From Sinorhizobium sp. B11 (lineage in GTDB: Bacteria > Pseudomonadota > Alphaproteobacteria > Rhizobiales > Rhizobiaceae), in the NCBI GenBank assembly GCA_039725955.1, contig CP091035.1, positions 372,001 through 436,000 on the forward strand: a stretch of DNA of 64,000 nucleotides, read 5' to 3'. Positions 38,501-46,652 of this stretch are shown here, piece by piece. The stretch's first letter is position 1. Every line of letters begins with the position of its first letter. The position numbers were made by a program, and so were the translations under genes. Under the pieces are notes generated by a model. The model ran no database searches, was not told the origin of the DNA, and saw nothing but the letters and a program-made list of their open reading frames with translations.

Positions 38501-41500
38501 TCGCGGGCCACGCTCGTGACCTGATCGGCAAACGTGGCGAGCGTGTTGGTCATGTTGTTGATCGTCTCGGCGAGGGCGGCCACCTCGCCCTTCGAGGCGA
38601 CGGTGAGGTTCTGCTTCAGGTCGCCATTCGCGACGGCCGTAACCACCTTGACGATGCCTCGCACCTGCTCGGTCAGATTGGCGGCCATGACGTTGACAGT
38701 GTCGGTCAGATCTTTCCACGTGCCGGCAACGCCCGGCACCTGCGCCTGTCCACCGAGCTTGCCATCGGTTCCCACTTCGCGCGCAACACGCGTCACTTCA
38801 CCGGCAAAGGCGTTGAGCTGATCGACCATCGTGTTGATGGTGTTCTTGAGTTCGAGGATTTCACCTTTCACATCGACGGTGATCTTTCGCGACAGGTCCC
38901 CGCGCGCCACCGCCGTCGTCACTTCGGCGATATTGCGAACCTGGGTCGTCAGGTTGGCGGCAAGGAGGTTGACGTTGTCGGTCAAGTCCTTCCACGTGCC
39001 GGCAACGCCTGGAACAACAGCCTGGCCTCCCAGACGCCCGTCGGTGCCCACTTCACGCGCGACACGCGTCACTTCGCCAGCAAACGAGCGCAGCTGGTCC
39101 ACCATCGTGTTCAGCGTGTCCTTCAGGAGCAGGATTTCGCCGCGTACGTCGACGGTGATCTTGCGGCTGAGGTCGCCATTGGCGATCGCTGTCGCCACTT
39201 CGGCGATGTTGCGCACCTGGGCCGTCAGGTTGCCCGCCATGGAGTTGACACTGTCGGTCAGGTCCTTCCAGGTACCGGCCACGCCGGAGACCTGCGCCTG
39301 TCCGCCGAGCTTGCCTTCCGTTCCCACTTCGCGAGCCACGCGCGTGACTTCGCCGGCGAAGGCATTGAGCTGGTCAACCATCGTGTTGATGGTGTTCTTA
39401 AGCTCCAGGATCTCGCCCTTCACGTCGACGGTGATCTTTCGCGAAAGGTCGCCACGCGCAACCGCCGTCGTCACTTCGGCGATGTTGCGCACCTGGCCGG
39501 TAAGGTTCGACGCCATCGAGTTGACGTTCTCCGTCAGGTCCTTCCAGGTGCCGGCGACGCCCGGCACCTGCGCCTGCCCGCCGAGCTTGCCTTCGGTGCC
39601 GACCTCACGGGCAACGCGCGTCACTTCGGAAGCAAACCGGTTGAGCTGATCGACCATCGTGTTCAGGGTCTCCTTCAGCTCAAGGATTTCGCCCGACACC
39701 GAAACGGTGATCTTCTTGGACAGGTCGCCATTGGCGATTGCCGTCGAAACTTCGGCGATATTGCGCACCTGCGCCGTCAGATTGCCAGCCATCGAATTGA
39801 CATTGTCGGTCAGATCCTTCCAGGTACCGGCAACGCCGCGAACGTTCGCTTGCCCGCCCAGGCGCCCTTCCGTTCCGACTTCGCGCGCGACACGCGTTAC
39901 CTCGCCCGCAAAGCCGTTGAGCTGGTCGACCATCGTGTTGATCGTTTCCTTCAGCTCCAGAATTTCGCCAGAAACCGTCACCGTGATCTTTTTCGACAGG
40001 TCCCCCTGGGCGACGGCGGTCGCAACCTCCGCGATGTTGCGCACCTGACCTGTGAGGTTGGAGGCCATGGAATTGACGGAATCGGTCAGGTCCTTCCAGG
40101 TCCCGGCAACGCCGCGCACGTTTGCCTGACCGCCCAACTGCCCTTCGGTGCCGACCTCACGGGCGACGCGCGTAACCTCTGAAGCAAAGGCGTTGAGCTG
40201 GTCGACCATCGTATTGATCGTTTCCTTCAGCTCCAGGATCTCGCCCTTCACGTCGACCGTGATTTTCTTCGACAGATCGCCACTGGCAATCGCGGTCGAG
40301 ACCTCTGCGATGTTGCGTACCTGAGCGGTAAGGTTGCCCGCCATCGAATTGACATTGTCCGTCAGGTCCTTCCAAGTGCCCGCGACACCGGGCACCTGCG
40401 CCTGCCCGCCGAGGCGGCCTTCGGTGCCCACCTCGCGAGCGACGCGGGTCACTTCTCCTGCAAATCCGTTCAACTGGTCGACCATCGTATTGATGGTCTC
40501 CTTCAGCTCCAGGATTTCGCCAGAAACCGTGACGGTGATCTTTTTAGACAGGTCGCCGTTGGCGATCGCGGTCGAGACGTCCGCGATGTTTCGCACCTGA
40601 GCGGTCAGGTTCGAGGCCATCGAGTTGACGTTGTCGGTCAAATCCTTCCATGTCCCTGCGACGCCGGGTACCTGCGCCTGCCCGCCAAGGCGGCCTTCGG
40701 TGCCCACCTCGCGGGCGACGCGCGTCACCTCGCCGGCAAACCCGTTCAGCTGGTCGACCATCGTGTTGATGGTCTCCTTGAGCTCCAGGATTTCGCCGGA
40801 GACATCCACGGTGATCTTGCGCGACAGGTCGCCCCGCGCAACGGCCGTCGTGACCTGAGCGATATTGCGCACCTGTGCCGTCAGGTTGCCGCACATGGCG
40901 TTGACGGAGTCCGTCAGATCCTTCCACGTGCCAGCGACGCCGGGTACCAGTGCCTGTCCGCCGAGTTTGCCCTCGGTGCCGACTTCGCGCGCCACGCGCG
41001 TGACTTCTGAGGCGAAGGCGCGAAGCTGGTCCACCATCGTATTGATTGCTTCTTTTAGCTGCAGGATCTCACCCCGCACGTCGACCGTGATTTTCTTTGA
41101 AAGGTCCCCGTTGGCGACCGCTATCGTGACGTCGGCGATGTTTCGCACCTGCGCCGTCAGGTTCGAAGCCATCGAATTGACGCTCTCGGTAAGGTCCTTC
41201 CAGACACCCGTGACTTCCGGCACCTGCGCCTGGCCGCCGAGCTTGCCGTCCGTGCCGACCTCGCGCGCAACGCGGGTCACCTCCGAAGTGAATACGCCGA
41301 GCTGCTTGATCATCGTATTGACGATATCAGCTGAGCGGAGAAACTCCCCTTTCAGTGGCCGACCGTCCACATCGAGAGGTACGGTCTGGAGGAGGTCGCC
41401 TTTGGCAACCGCGGTGATCGTGCGGGTAACGGCCGTCGTCGGCCACAGGAGATCGTCGATGAGGGTGTTGATCGAGCTTTCCATGTCCGCCCATGCCCCG

Positions 41501-41808
41501 TCGGGCAAGCCAAATCGAACGCGGGTGCTGGTGCGGCCGTCCCGCCCGACGACCTGGCCGACATTCTCAAGTTGCGCCGCCATTTTTTGATTTGCGGCGA
41601 TAATATCGTTGAGCGTATCGGCAATTTTGCCGGTCACTCCGGTCAAGTCAGAGCGCATCCTGACAGAGAAGTCGCCTCTCTTCATGACCAGGAGGACGTC
41701 CAGGAGCGCGCGCGCATCAGTGCTCGCCATCACCGTTGGATCACCATCCGGACGAATTTGCGCAGCCGTCTCGTCAAGTCCGACCGGATTATTGTGTTTT
41801 CCCACCAT
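35506..41808 (-). CDS. Giant HAMP-array hybrid histidine kinase with GAF and three receivers
   Basis: A 2100-residue soluble kinase with GGAGGG before the ATG. Residues 35-231 are two divergent HAMP-like units; 232-1151 are ten tandem 92-residue units (GDLSKKITVDV, GEILELKETINTMVDQL, EVTRVAREVGTEG, GTWKDLTDNVN); another HAMP follows at about 1152-1190. Then come a GAF domain (about 1205-1350), a coiled coil, the phosphoacceptor domain with His 1434 in FLANMSHELRTPLNS, the ATPase (about 1540-1670) and three receivers (about 1705-2100). No membrane segment is seen. This is the group III fungal kinase-like layout (osmosensing Nik1/OS-1) in its bacterial form. The HAMP stack is thought to act as the sensor, but the stimulus here is unknown. 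All 2100 codons are intact despite the repeats. Confidence 0.95.
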   Translation of the reverse strand: MVGKHNNPVGLDETAAQIRPDGDPTVMASTDARALLDVLLVMKRGDFSVRMRSDLTGVTGKIADTLNDIIAANQKMAAQLENVGQVVGRDGRTSTRVRFGLPDGAWADMESSINTLIDDLLWPTTAVTRTITAVAKGDLLQTVPLDVDGRPLKGEFLRSADIVNTMIKQLGVFTSEVTRVAREVGTDGKLGGQAQVPEVTGVWKDLTESVNSMASNLTAQVRNIADVTIAVANGDLSKKITVDVRGEILQLKEAINTMVDQLRAFASEVTRVAREVGTEGKLGGQALVPGVAGTWKDLTDSVNAMCGNLTAQVRNIAQVTTAVARGDLSRKITVDVSGEILELKETINTMVDQLNGFAGEVTRVAREVGTEGRLGGQAQVPGVAGTWKDLTDNVNSMASNLTAQVRNIADVSTAIANGDLSKKITVTVSGEILELKETINTMVDQLNGFAGEVTRVAREVGTEGRLGGQAQVPGVAGTWKDLTDNVNSMAGNLTAQVRNIAEVSTAIASGDLSKKITVDVKGEILELKETINTMVDQLNAFASEVTRVAREVGTEGQLGGQANVRGVAGTWKDLTDSVNSMASNLTGQVRNIAEVATAVAQGDLSKKITVTVSGEILELKETINTMVDQLNGFAGEVTRVAREVGTEGRLGGQANVRGVAGTWKDLTDNVNSMAGNLTAQVRNIAEVSTAIANGDLSKKITVSVSGEILELKETLNTMVDQLNRFASEVTRVAREVGTEGKLGGQAQVPGVAGTWKDLTENVNSMASNLTGQVRNIAEVTTAVARGDLSRKITVDVKGEILELKNTINTMVDQLNAFAGEVTRVAREVGTEGKLGGQAQVSGVAGTWKDLTDSVNSMAGNLTAQVRNIAEVATAIANGDLSRKITVDVRGEILLLKDTLNTMVDQLRSFAGEVTRVAREVGTDGRLGGQAVVPGVAGTWKDLTDNVNLLAANLTTQVRNIAEVTTAVARGDLSRKITVDVKGEILELKNTINTMVDQLNAFAGEVTRVAREVGTDGKLGGQAQVPGVAGTWKDLTDTVNVMAANLTEQVRGIVKVVTAVANGDLKQNLTVASKGEVAALAETINNMTNTLATFADQVTSVAREVGVEGRLGGQANVPGTAGTWKDLTGNVNLLAANLTTQVRAIAEVATAVTKGDLTRSIQVEARGEVAELKDNINTMIDNLRLTTERNTEQDWLKTNLARFTNMLQGQRDLTLVGKMLLSELAPLVGAHQGVIYQVDDGPQPVLSLLSVYAQGMETSHPTRLEFGQGLVGQCASDARRILITDLPSNVVPISSGVFSALPRSAIVLPVHFEGQVKAVIELASAGNFTELQLSFLDQLTTSIGIVLNSIAATMQTEGLLKQSQQLAAELQTQQGELQQTNEQLEQKAQQLAERNVEVEAKNQEIEQARRALEEKATELALTSKYKSEFLANMSHELRTPLNSILILGQQLGENPEGNLSGKQVEFAKTIHGAGTDLLNLISDILDLSKIESGTVSVDAEEIFINNLLDVIARPFRHEADNRGLAFAVEVGTDAPRSILTDAKRLQQILKNLLSNAFKFTAQGGVTLRVSAVASGWSSDHPSLKHAPSVLAFEVVDSGIGIPPEKQRIIFEAFQQADASTSRKYGGTGLGLAISRELANLLGGEIQLRSSPGVGSTFALYLPLTYVGAAAVAPKVLTAPSNIVQLSEAMAGRRPDKPGEQVEDDRENITAADTVLLVVEDDAHYARVLLDLARDGGFKVLVAMRGSEALALAQEYKPAAISLDIYLPDMLGWTVLSQLKQNALTRHIPVQIISLDEDRQHGLTRGAFAFMSKPTTPDSLGKALSRLKAYAEPRRKRLLLVEDNEAERMSVSALLGHDDIDISSVGSGSEALAALRRDPADCVVLDLSLPDMSGFDVLERMRDDAEIGEVPVVVFTGRELSPEEDAQLHSMARSVVVKGVESPERLLDETALFLHRVVADLPAAKQAMLEELHSSDEDLVGETVLLVDDDARNIFALSSVLERRGMKVLTATTGTEAIEVINNEPKVAIVLMDIMMPGMDGYETMQVIRSDPNFRRLPIVALTAKAMKGDREKCLEAGASDYLAKPVNTEQLLSALRMWLHR
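38356..41115 (-). repeat. Ten tandem 276-bp repeats encoding 92-residue HAMP units
   Basis: Successive units keep exact length (92 codons) with no insertion. Sequence differences cluster at fixed positions: GD-preceding residue (AR/AN/AS/AQ), DV/TV/SV after KIT, and N/S/D/E before VN. The units alternate between two flavours (SRKITVDV with VTTAV against SKKITVTV with VSTAI). They are similar enough at DNA level to recombine and change copy number. Confidence 0.9.
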
Positions 41809-42256
41809 GTACCCTCCGTGAAAGTGGAGCTGAATCTAGAGCTCCAGGCAGAAATTGCCATGGCGGCCCACGCGCGGAGGCGCCGGGAACGACGACTAGA
41901 GCAATTCCGTTCCAGGACGCGGAGGGGCGAGCACCCCAAAGGGTTGAACGAGCGCTTCCTCAAGCCGGCATGCCCTGCTGGCCGTACCCCTGTTCAGACA
42001 TCGTCCGGGAGGTTTTGCCGACCGTACGAAAACCGCCCAAAGGGCTTCGCCGTCGTCAATCGGGCCTGATATTGGCCCATAGTCCGTCATATGGACGAGG
42101 CGGTTTTCTCGTCGAGCAACATGCCGGTCGTCGTTCTCCCACCAACCAGTGCCAGGATCAGTTGGGAAATTCTCGAGCTCCCTCAGGAAGCGCACTGCAG
42201 CCAGTCTCTACCGACGAGGGGAAGGCCGCGCCTTCAATGCGCCGTCAAGCCCTTCA
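41809..42256. other. Intergenic upstream of the kinase operon
   Basis: No gene seen. It should contain the kinase operon promoter, but I cannot identify a known sigma-factor motif. Confidence 0.4.
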
Positions 42257-42559
42257 TCAGTGGAGCGCCGGCCCTACGGGATATTCCGGGTGAATCGAAT
42301 GGAATGTTGCAATGAGGCTGATCGCGCGCAAGACGACGTCTTGGGCAAGCCTAAGATCGTTCGCCGCCAGGTCGTTGGCGACCAAAAGCAGCGCCTTTCC
42401 CACGGATGCCATCACCATTTCAAGGGCATCATCTCCCTCGTCTGCGGCCCACCTGGCGTTGCGCTCAAGGGTGACTGCCAGCCGCTCGAGCATGGCCTGT
42501 CGTTCAGGCAGGGCCAACTCCTCGAAATTCTGAAAAACCATCTCCAATGAATACTCCAT
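42257..42559 (-). CDS. Hypothetical helical protein, possible paralogue of 48650-48931
   Basis: A 100-residue product. The helical pattern LPERQAMLERLAVTLERNAR, then DEGDDALEMVMASVGKALLL and DLAANDLRLAQDVVLRAISL, parallels the protein at 48650-48931 (LLERTNLLETVADALE, EGDARFVENSLSVMN, DLGSRDLEVAELLLEQGIVM) in order and spacing. Neither has a named family. The ribosome site is poor. Confidence 0.6.
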   Translation of the reverse strand: MEYSLEMVFQNFEELALPERQAMLERLAVTLERNARWAADEGDDALEMVMASVGKALLLVANDLAANDLRLAQDVVLRAISLIATFHSIHPEYPVGPALH

Positions 42560-42910
42560 GATCGATGACGTCGCGCCCGCCGATCATGAACGTCGGTTGG
42601 TGCAAAAAGATGCAGTACGGATGAGATGTCTTCTCGCGATATTCCGAAGGAACTCGGCTGCGATGATCGAAGCAGCCATGCTGGTCTATCGATCAGCTTT
42701 GTCTGGTTTGGCCGTCGGTAGCTTGGTCTGCGACACCCATAGCGAAGAGACCGCTCATTTTGCCCTCGGCCTGTCGCCGACTTCGCCACGATTATCGCCT
42801 CACAGCGGAAACGAAGAAGGCCGGGGCACGCTCCTCAATGTCGTGTTCTTTCGGAACGGCAAATCCTGGATCGAACTCCAGCCGATGTACAGCTTGAAAA
42901 AAATGGCGGG
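42560..42910. other. Intergenic, no convincing gene
   Basis: A + strand frame (42558-42941) is open but overlaps alkB antisense and has no signature. Confidence 0.35.
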
Positions 42911-43486
42911 TCAGCCGATTTCGCGGAAGGTGATGGAATAGCGCGTTTGTTCAACGGGCGGGATGGAGTGCTCCCATTCGCTGCGTGCAGGACCGGAAAG
43001 GAGGTAGGCAGAACCAGGTTCGATCCTCACCGAAGCGCGTTCCCACTTATTGCCGACGCGACGCCTCAGCCTGAACGTGCAGTTCGATAGCAATGAGACG
43101 CCGACGACCCTGCCGAAAACCTTCTTGTCCTTATGCCAGCCGATCGGAGCTCCTTGGGCATATTCGGTAACAAGGGCCTGCTGCAGCCTCTCTGGATCAA
43201 TGCCGGCAAATGTTGCCGCAAGCTTGCGCACCGGGAGGAGAAATGGTGGGATGTCGGTGACGCGGCTTACCTCGTGGGTGTCGAAGTCGTATTTCCAGCC
43301 ATAGGAGGTGACTCTCCGCTTGCCTTCGAAACCGTGAAATTCAAAAGGCTTCAGCGGCAATAGCGCGATTTCGCGAAGAAGGTCTGACTGCACGTCCGCC
43401 GGGACGACATCGGGCTGATAGCGAAACCCCTCCGGTAATGCGTTTGCAACGACCGCAAACAGATCTGGCTGTGCAAAGTCGGCCAT
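42911..43486 (-). CDS. AlkB-like 2-oxoglutarate/Fe(II) dioxygenase
   Basis: A 191-residue product from the ATG at 43486 with GAGGAGAAGCGACG upstream; the longer frame adds 49 non-family residues. It contains the double-stranded beta-helix core with the metal motif H-x-D in GAPIGWHKDKKVFG, the substrate loop in GKRRVTSYGWKYDF, and the 2-oxoglutarate-binding Arg motif in RYSITFREIG at the end, with the distal His in WEHSIPP. Such enzymes remove alkyl groups from DNA or RNA bases by oxidation. The short form resembles alphaproteobacterial AlkB-like repair proteins; the exact substrate is not certain. Confidence 0.9.
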   Translation of the reverse strand: MADFAQPDLFAVVANALPEGFRYQPDVVPADVQSDLLREIALLPLKPFEFHGFEGKRRVTSYGWKYDFDTHEVSRVTDIPPFLLPVRKLAATFAGIDPERLQQALVTEYAQGAPIGWHKDKKVFGRVVGVSLLSNCTFRLRRRVGNKWERASVRIEPGSAYLLSGPARSEWEHSIPPVEQTRYSITFREIG

Positions 43487-43708
43487 CGTCGCTTCTCCTC
43501 TAATGGACGCTTGGGGTTGTGAAGACTGCGGTGAATTCACCACCACCGTGCTGGAATGTGATCGCCTCTTCCTCGGCAGAAAGACTGGAGGCAATCGCGC
43601 GGCGCAGCTCAACGATCTTACGGCAATCTTCAATTCGTTCGGTCGGTACCGTAATGCTGCGCAGTACTTCCGTCATTGCGCATTTCGATCTGCGGGCGAC
43701 CTCAGGGT

Positions 43709-43861
43709 TCAGCCGAGTTGCTTGGCGATAATCGCCTTCAGTTCGGCGCGGGTGAGCAGGCAGGGATATGGCTTCTGATTCTTGGCTGGCTTATCAGCGC
43801 GAGGGGCGCCCTTTCGGGGCGTTGAAGCCGCCGGGGCGGCGGTAGTGGGTATCTTGTTCAA
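43709..43861 (-). CDS. Small basic hypothetical protein
   Basis: A 50-residue product from a TTG start with AAAGGAA five bases upstream. A basic, Pro/Ala-rich N-terminus (KGAPRADKPAKNQKPYPCLL) leads to an amphipathic C-terminal helix (TRAELKAIIAKQLG). The composition is protein-like and distinct from surrounding shadows. No family is named; it could be a nucleic-acid-binding or unstructured protein. Confidence 0.45.
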   Translation of the reverse strand: MNKIPTTAAPAASTPRKGAPRADKPAKNQKPYPCLLTRAELKAIIAKQLG

Positions 43862-44204
43862 TTCGATTCCTTTGAAGGCCACGCAGCCGAGACCAGTCGA
43901 GCGATCAAAACGCTCCCGACCGGCGTCCTCCAGGACGACTGGCGTGGCAAAATGCGATGTTCTCAGCGATATAAGGGAGATAAGGAGTGGAGTGGCGGAT
44001 TACAAGACGACCGCCCTGCCAGCAACGGGCACCGAAGCCGAGGGGCGCCGAAGCGATGTCAGCAGTGCTCCTTTCGGCTGCGGGGACGAACTCCAACGCG
44101 GTGAGCAGTCTTCACATCGAACAGTCACGAAGGCTGACGCCGCCGGCTTTGTGACACCAAGGATGGCCCGCCTCCTGAGGAGGCCGGCCTACCGTCTGAG
44201 ACCA
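43862..44204. other. Intergenic, no gene seen
   Basis: The large + strand frame 43782-44555 is antisense to the DUF982 gene and has shadow composition. Confidence 0.4.
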
Positions 44205-44504
44205 TCAAGTTGCAAATCTCCGCGCGGCGCGGTTCGGCTTCGGTTTCCAATGCGCCATAACGGCCGGCATTCCAGCCTCGAGGCAAGCGGCCAGGAATGC
44301 CTCCCGTGCGACGAAAGCGGGCACCACCCCGTTCAGTGCGGCGCGGCAGGTCTTCACGGCTCGGTTATGACGCTCTCCGTGCCGCAACGGCCATTCGTTT
44401 TCGAGAAAGTCGAGCGCGTCGTAAATTCCGGCGAAAGTCCTTTCCAAACCGCATTGCAATCGGATCGTCACCGGCCGGGTCCATTGAACATCGTTGAGCG
44501 GCAT
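44205..44504 (-). CDS. DUF982 protein
   Basis: A 99-residue product with a perfect AAGGAGGAAGAAC before the ATG. The classic family layout is present: RPVTIRLQCGLERTFAGIYD, ALDFLENEWPLRHGERH, AVKTCRAALNG, and AREAFLAACLEAGM. This is a typical full-length member, unlike the more divergent copy at 9799-10125. Function unknown. A CTTGAA-N17 promoter candidate lies upstream. Confidence 0.9.
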   Translation of the reverse strand: MPLNDVQWTRPVTIRLQCGLERTFAGIYDALDFLENEWPLRHGERHNRAVKTCRAALNGVVPAFVAREAFLAACLEAGMPAVMAHWKPKPNRAARRFAT

Positions 44505-44546
44505 GTTCTTCCTCCTTCCAATGCCACTGATTGTCTCCTCACGATG

Positions 44547-44575
44547 ATATTGTGAACCGGTGGTGCCGCTTCAAG
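44547..44575 (-). promoter_or_regulatory. Candidate RpoH-like promoter of the DUF982 gene
   Basis: On the minus strand CTTGAA (44575-44570), 17 bases, then CAATAT (44552-44547). Same spacing as the hsp20 promoter. Confidence 0.4.
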
Positions 44576-44965
44576 AGGTGACTTGCCTATACACCGCGTC
44601 TGCGTGAGCATGGCCGGAGCATAAGGGACGGAGCACGCTGTTCGCAACGGCTGTCATGGCGCCGCGCCCGCGCCAGCCCGGTGCCAGGTCGCCGTCATCT
44701 TATCGGGACGGCCGCTTGCAAGCGTCTTCGCATTCTAGGTTTGCAGTAGCCGCGGGCTTTTGTCCCGGGGCTTCCTTGCCGATCTGCCCGCAAATGCGTG
44801 CCAACGGGCAATGGGCGAAGACCATTGTTTGCCGGCCAGCCGGATCGATGGCATATGCTGTCCGCGGACAACCACCGCCATCGGTCGATCTTGACCACGT
44901 GCGACGTCTCGCCGGCTCCACCACGCAACGAGCGTGTGAGATCGGCCTTGAGCTGATTGTTCGAT
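44576..44965. other. Intergenic, no convincing gene
   Basis: Open frames exist on both strands at 44656-45003 but are mutual shadows with no family content. Confidence 0.35.
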
Positions 44966-46039
44966 TCACGGCTGAGAACGATTGGTGAAATGCGCGTTCC
45001 CAAGTCCGGTTCCGATCGTCAGGATCGCCCAGCTGGACACATCGGTCATCAGCGGAATCTGCGAAAGCCCCTGAACGACGCCGTCATTGTGCATCATAAC
45101 GAAAGTCTCCCCCTCGTTTATCTTGGGGATGCTTTTGACGAGAGCCGCAGGCAGGTTGAAATGATCGCTCTCCCAGTTTCCACCTGGGAGGTTCTGCCCG
45201 CCCCGCACGATGGCACCATCGGCTTCGATCACTCCCGGACAGCCGATCCCGATCAATGGCGCAAGGTTGAGCTGCGCGTCGGCCGCTTTGGCCACCAGTT
45301 CTTCAAGCATTTCAGATAGCTTGGCAACGGTGGCAGTCCGGCTAGGGTTTTCCTCCGCATGCTTCCAGATGAGCGACGCCGCCACAGCGGCGTCTTTGCT
45401 TGTGCTTCTCTTATCCTTGCCGAACCGAACCACTCCTGCCCTGACGTTGGTCCCGCCAATGTCCACGGCGAGTATTGCATCATGGCCCTTCAGCATCCAT
45501 TCGGGCATCAGATGCACCGAACCGATCAGGCCGGCATCGTCTGGATGATGCGCAATCGGAACCAGTTCGATCTCGACACCATCACCGCGCAAGAGCATCA
45601 TCGTGCGCGCGATGACAAGTTCGCCAACCCTTCGCTGGCGGAAACCGCCGCCGACAGCAATTCGCTCGGTTTTTTTCCATGATTTTTCGTCCAAAAACTT
45701 TCGTATTACGGCGGCAAAGTCCCGAGAAAACTCCTCCACCGCACCGAATATCATGGCTGCGGCCTCTGCATCCTCTCCGCAAAGCAGCGCGTCGATATCC
45801 TTCTTCTTCAACTCCTTGGTCGCGACCTTTCCAAAGGGGTCGCGTCCGAGCTCTCGCAAGAGCTTTCTCTGCTGGTCGACCTTGGCGCGAAAAGACTTCT
45901 TGTTTGCGCCGTCACCGATGAAACCTTTCCGATCCCGCGCCTCGTTGTTGTAGTCATCAATAACCACTGAGGGCAATGTTGCCGCGCCGTGAACGAGTGG
46001 TGTCGTATCGTTGGCGGGCTTGCGGTTTGTTTTGGTCAT
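44966..46039 (-). CDS. ROK-family sugar kinase-like protein
   Basis: A 357-residue product from the ATG at 46039. Residues 1-170 are an unusual N-terminal region, rich in Lys/Arg and helical (SFRAKVDQQRKLLRELGRDP; DFAAVIRKFLDEKSWKKTER). The ROK ATP-binding fold follows: phosphate motif LAVDIGGTNVRAGVVRFG, then GIGCPGVIEADGAIVRGGQN and LPGGNWE. The normal zinc-binding Cys cluster of ROK proteins is not seen, and the protein ends soon after TIGTGLGNAHF. It may be a sugar kinase or a non-catalytic relative. The ribosome site is weak. Confidence 0.8.
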   Translation of the reverse strand: MTKTNRKPANDTTPLVHGAATLPSVVIDDYNNEARDRKGFIGDGANKKSFRAKVDQQRKLLRELGRDPFGKVATKELKKKDIDALLCGEDAEAAAMIFGAVEEFSRDFAAVIRKFLDEKSWKKTERIAVGGGFRQRRVGELVIARTMMLLRGDGVEIELVPIAHHPDDAGLIGSVHLMPEWMLKGHDAILAVDIGGTNVRAGVVRFGKDKRSTSKDAAVAASLIWKHAEENPSRTATVAKLSEMLEELVAKAADAQLNLAPLIGIGCPGVIEADGAIVRGGQNLPGGNWESDHFNLPAALVKSIPKINEGETFVMMHNDGVVQGLSQIPLMTDVSSWAILTIGTGLGNAHFTNRSQP

Positions 46040-46171
46040 GAAAGCTCGCAGGGGCAGTGGGTCGGGACCGCAGCAACGCACGAGTGACGTTTGATGTTCC
46101 AAGGAGGACACAACGGAGTTACCAAACAACGCTGCCGCGCGATGAATGTCAGGCTCAAGCCGGCTGCGCGA

Positions 46172-46582
46172 TCACCGTCGACGTGCCGTGGAATGCGTCA
46201 TTAAGTGGGAGACCGAGCTTACGCTTGGCAACGGGCGTGAAAAGACGTCGGTGCGGTCTGCCTCGAACGCATCGGTATTGGGCTTGTCGCGATATTTGTT
46301 GTCAAACAAGATCACCGGCGCCCTCGACCTCGATGGCGAGTAAACCGCCGACGCAGGTCGACTACTGGAGCGTCGCGTGGATAAGCCCACGAGCAACTTC
46401 CGGCCTTCGCACGCTCTTCGAAGGACGTCCACGGCGTCCCCAAGGAGATAGAGGGTATCTCGTAGAAGATCGAGTTCGGTCTGGACGGTCGGATCGTTGG
46501 GGGCCTCGCGGCGAGCGCGTGCGATCAGGCTATCCGTCGTCGCCACAATGCCCAGAGCGGAATTGATGATGATGTCCAGCAT
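46172..46582 (-). CDS. Hypothetical protein with start codon inside a long inverted repeat
   Basis: A 136-residue product from the ATG at 46582, with GGGGGAAAC directly upstream. The first 65 residues are plausible (MLDIIINSALGIVATTDSLI; ELDLLRDTLYLLGDAVDVLR). The rest is Ser/Arg-rich (TRRSSSRPASAVYSPSRSR), suggesting a frameshift after about residue 65. The ribosome site and ATG form one arm of a 13-bp inverted repeat, so translation may be controlled by RNA structure. No family recognised. Confidence 0.5.
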   Translation of the reverse strand: MLDIIINSALGIVATTDSLIARARREAPNDPTVQTELDLLRDTLYLLGDAVDVLRRACEGRKLLVGLSTRRSSSRPASAVYSPSRSRAPVILFDNKYRDKPNTDAFEADRTDVFSRPLPSVSSVSHLMTHSTARRR

Positions 46583-46630
46583 GTTTCCCCCTTTACTGGC
46601 TCCTCTGACGAGCTTGAGGGGAAACATGCT
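46578..46630. repeat. 13-bp perfect inverted repeat over a start codon
   Basis: AGCATGTTTCCCC (46578-46590) and GGGGAAACATGCT (46618-46630) are exact complements 27 bases apart. On the minus strand one arm contains the GGGG ribosome site and the ATG of the gene ending at 46172. Confidence 0.8.
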
Positions 46631-46652
46631 CGGCGGCAATCCCGAGATTTAG

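Noticed and set aside
38119..40182. 687-codon open frame on the + strand
   Set aside because: It is antisense to the HAMP array; its openness and repetitive translation simply reflect the 276-bp periodicity.
38356..41115. CRISPR-like repeat array
   Set aside because: Repeats are 276 bp, contiguous and coding for HAMP units; there are no short repeats with unique spacers.
43782..44555. 257-codon + strand frame
   Set aside because: Antisense to a textbook DUF982 gene; no recognisable content.
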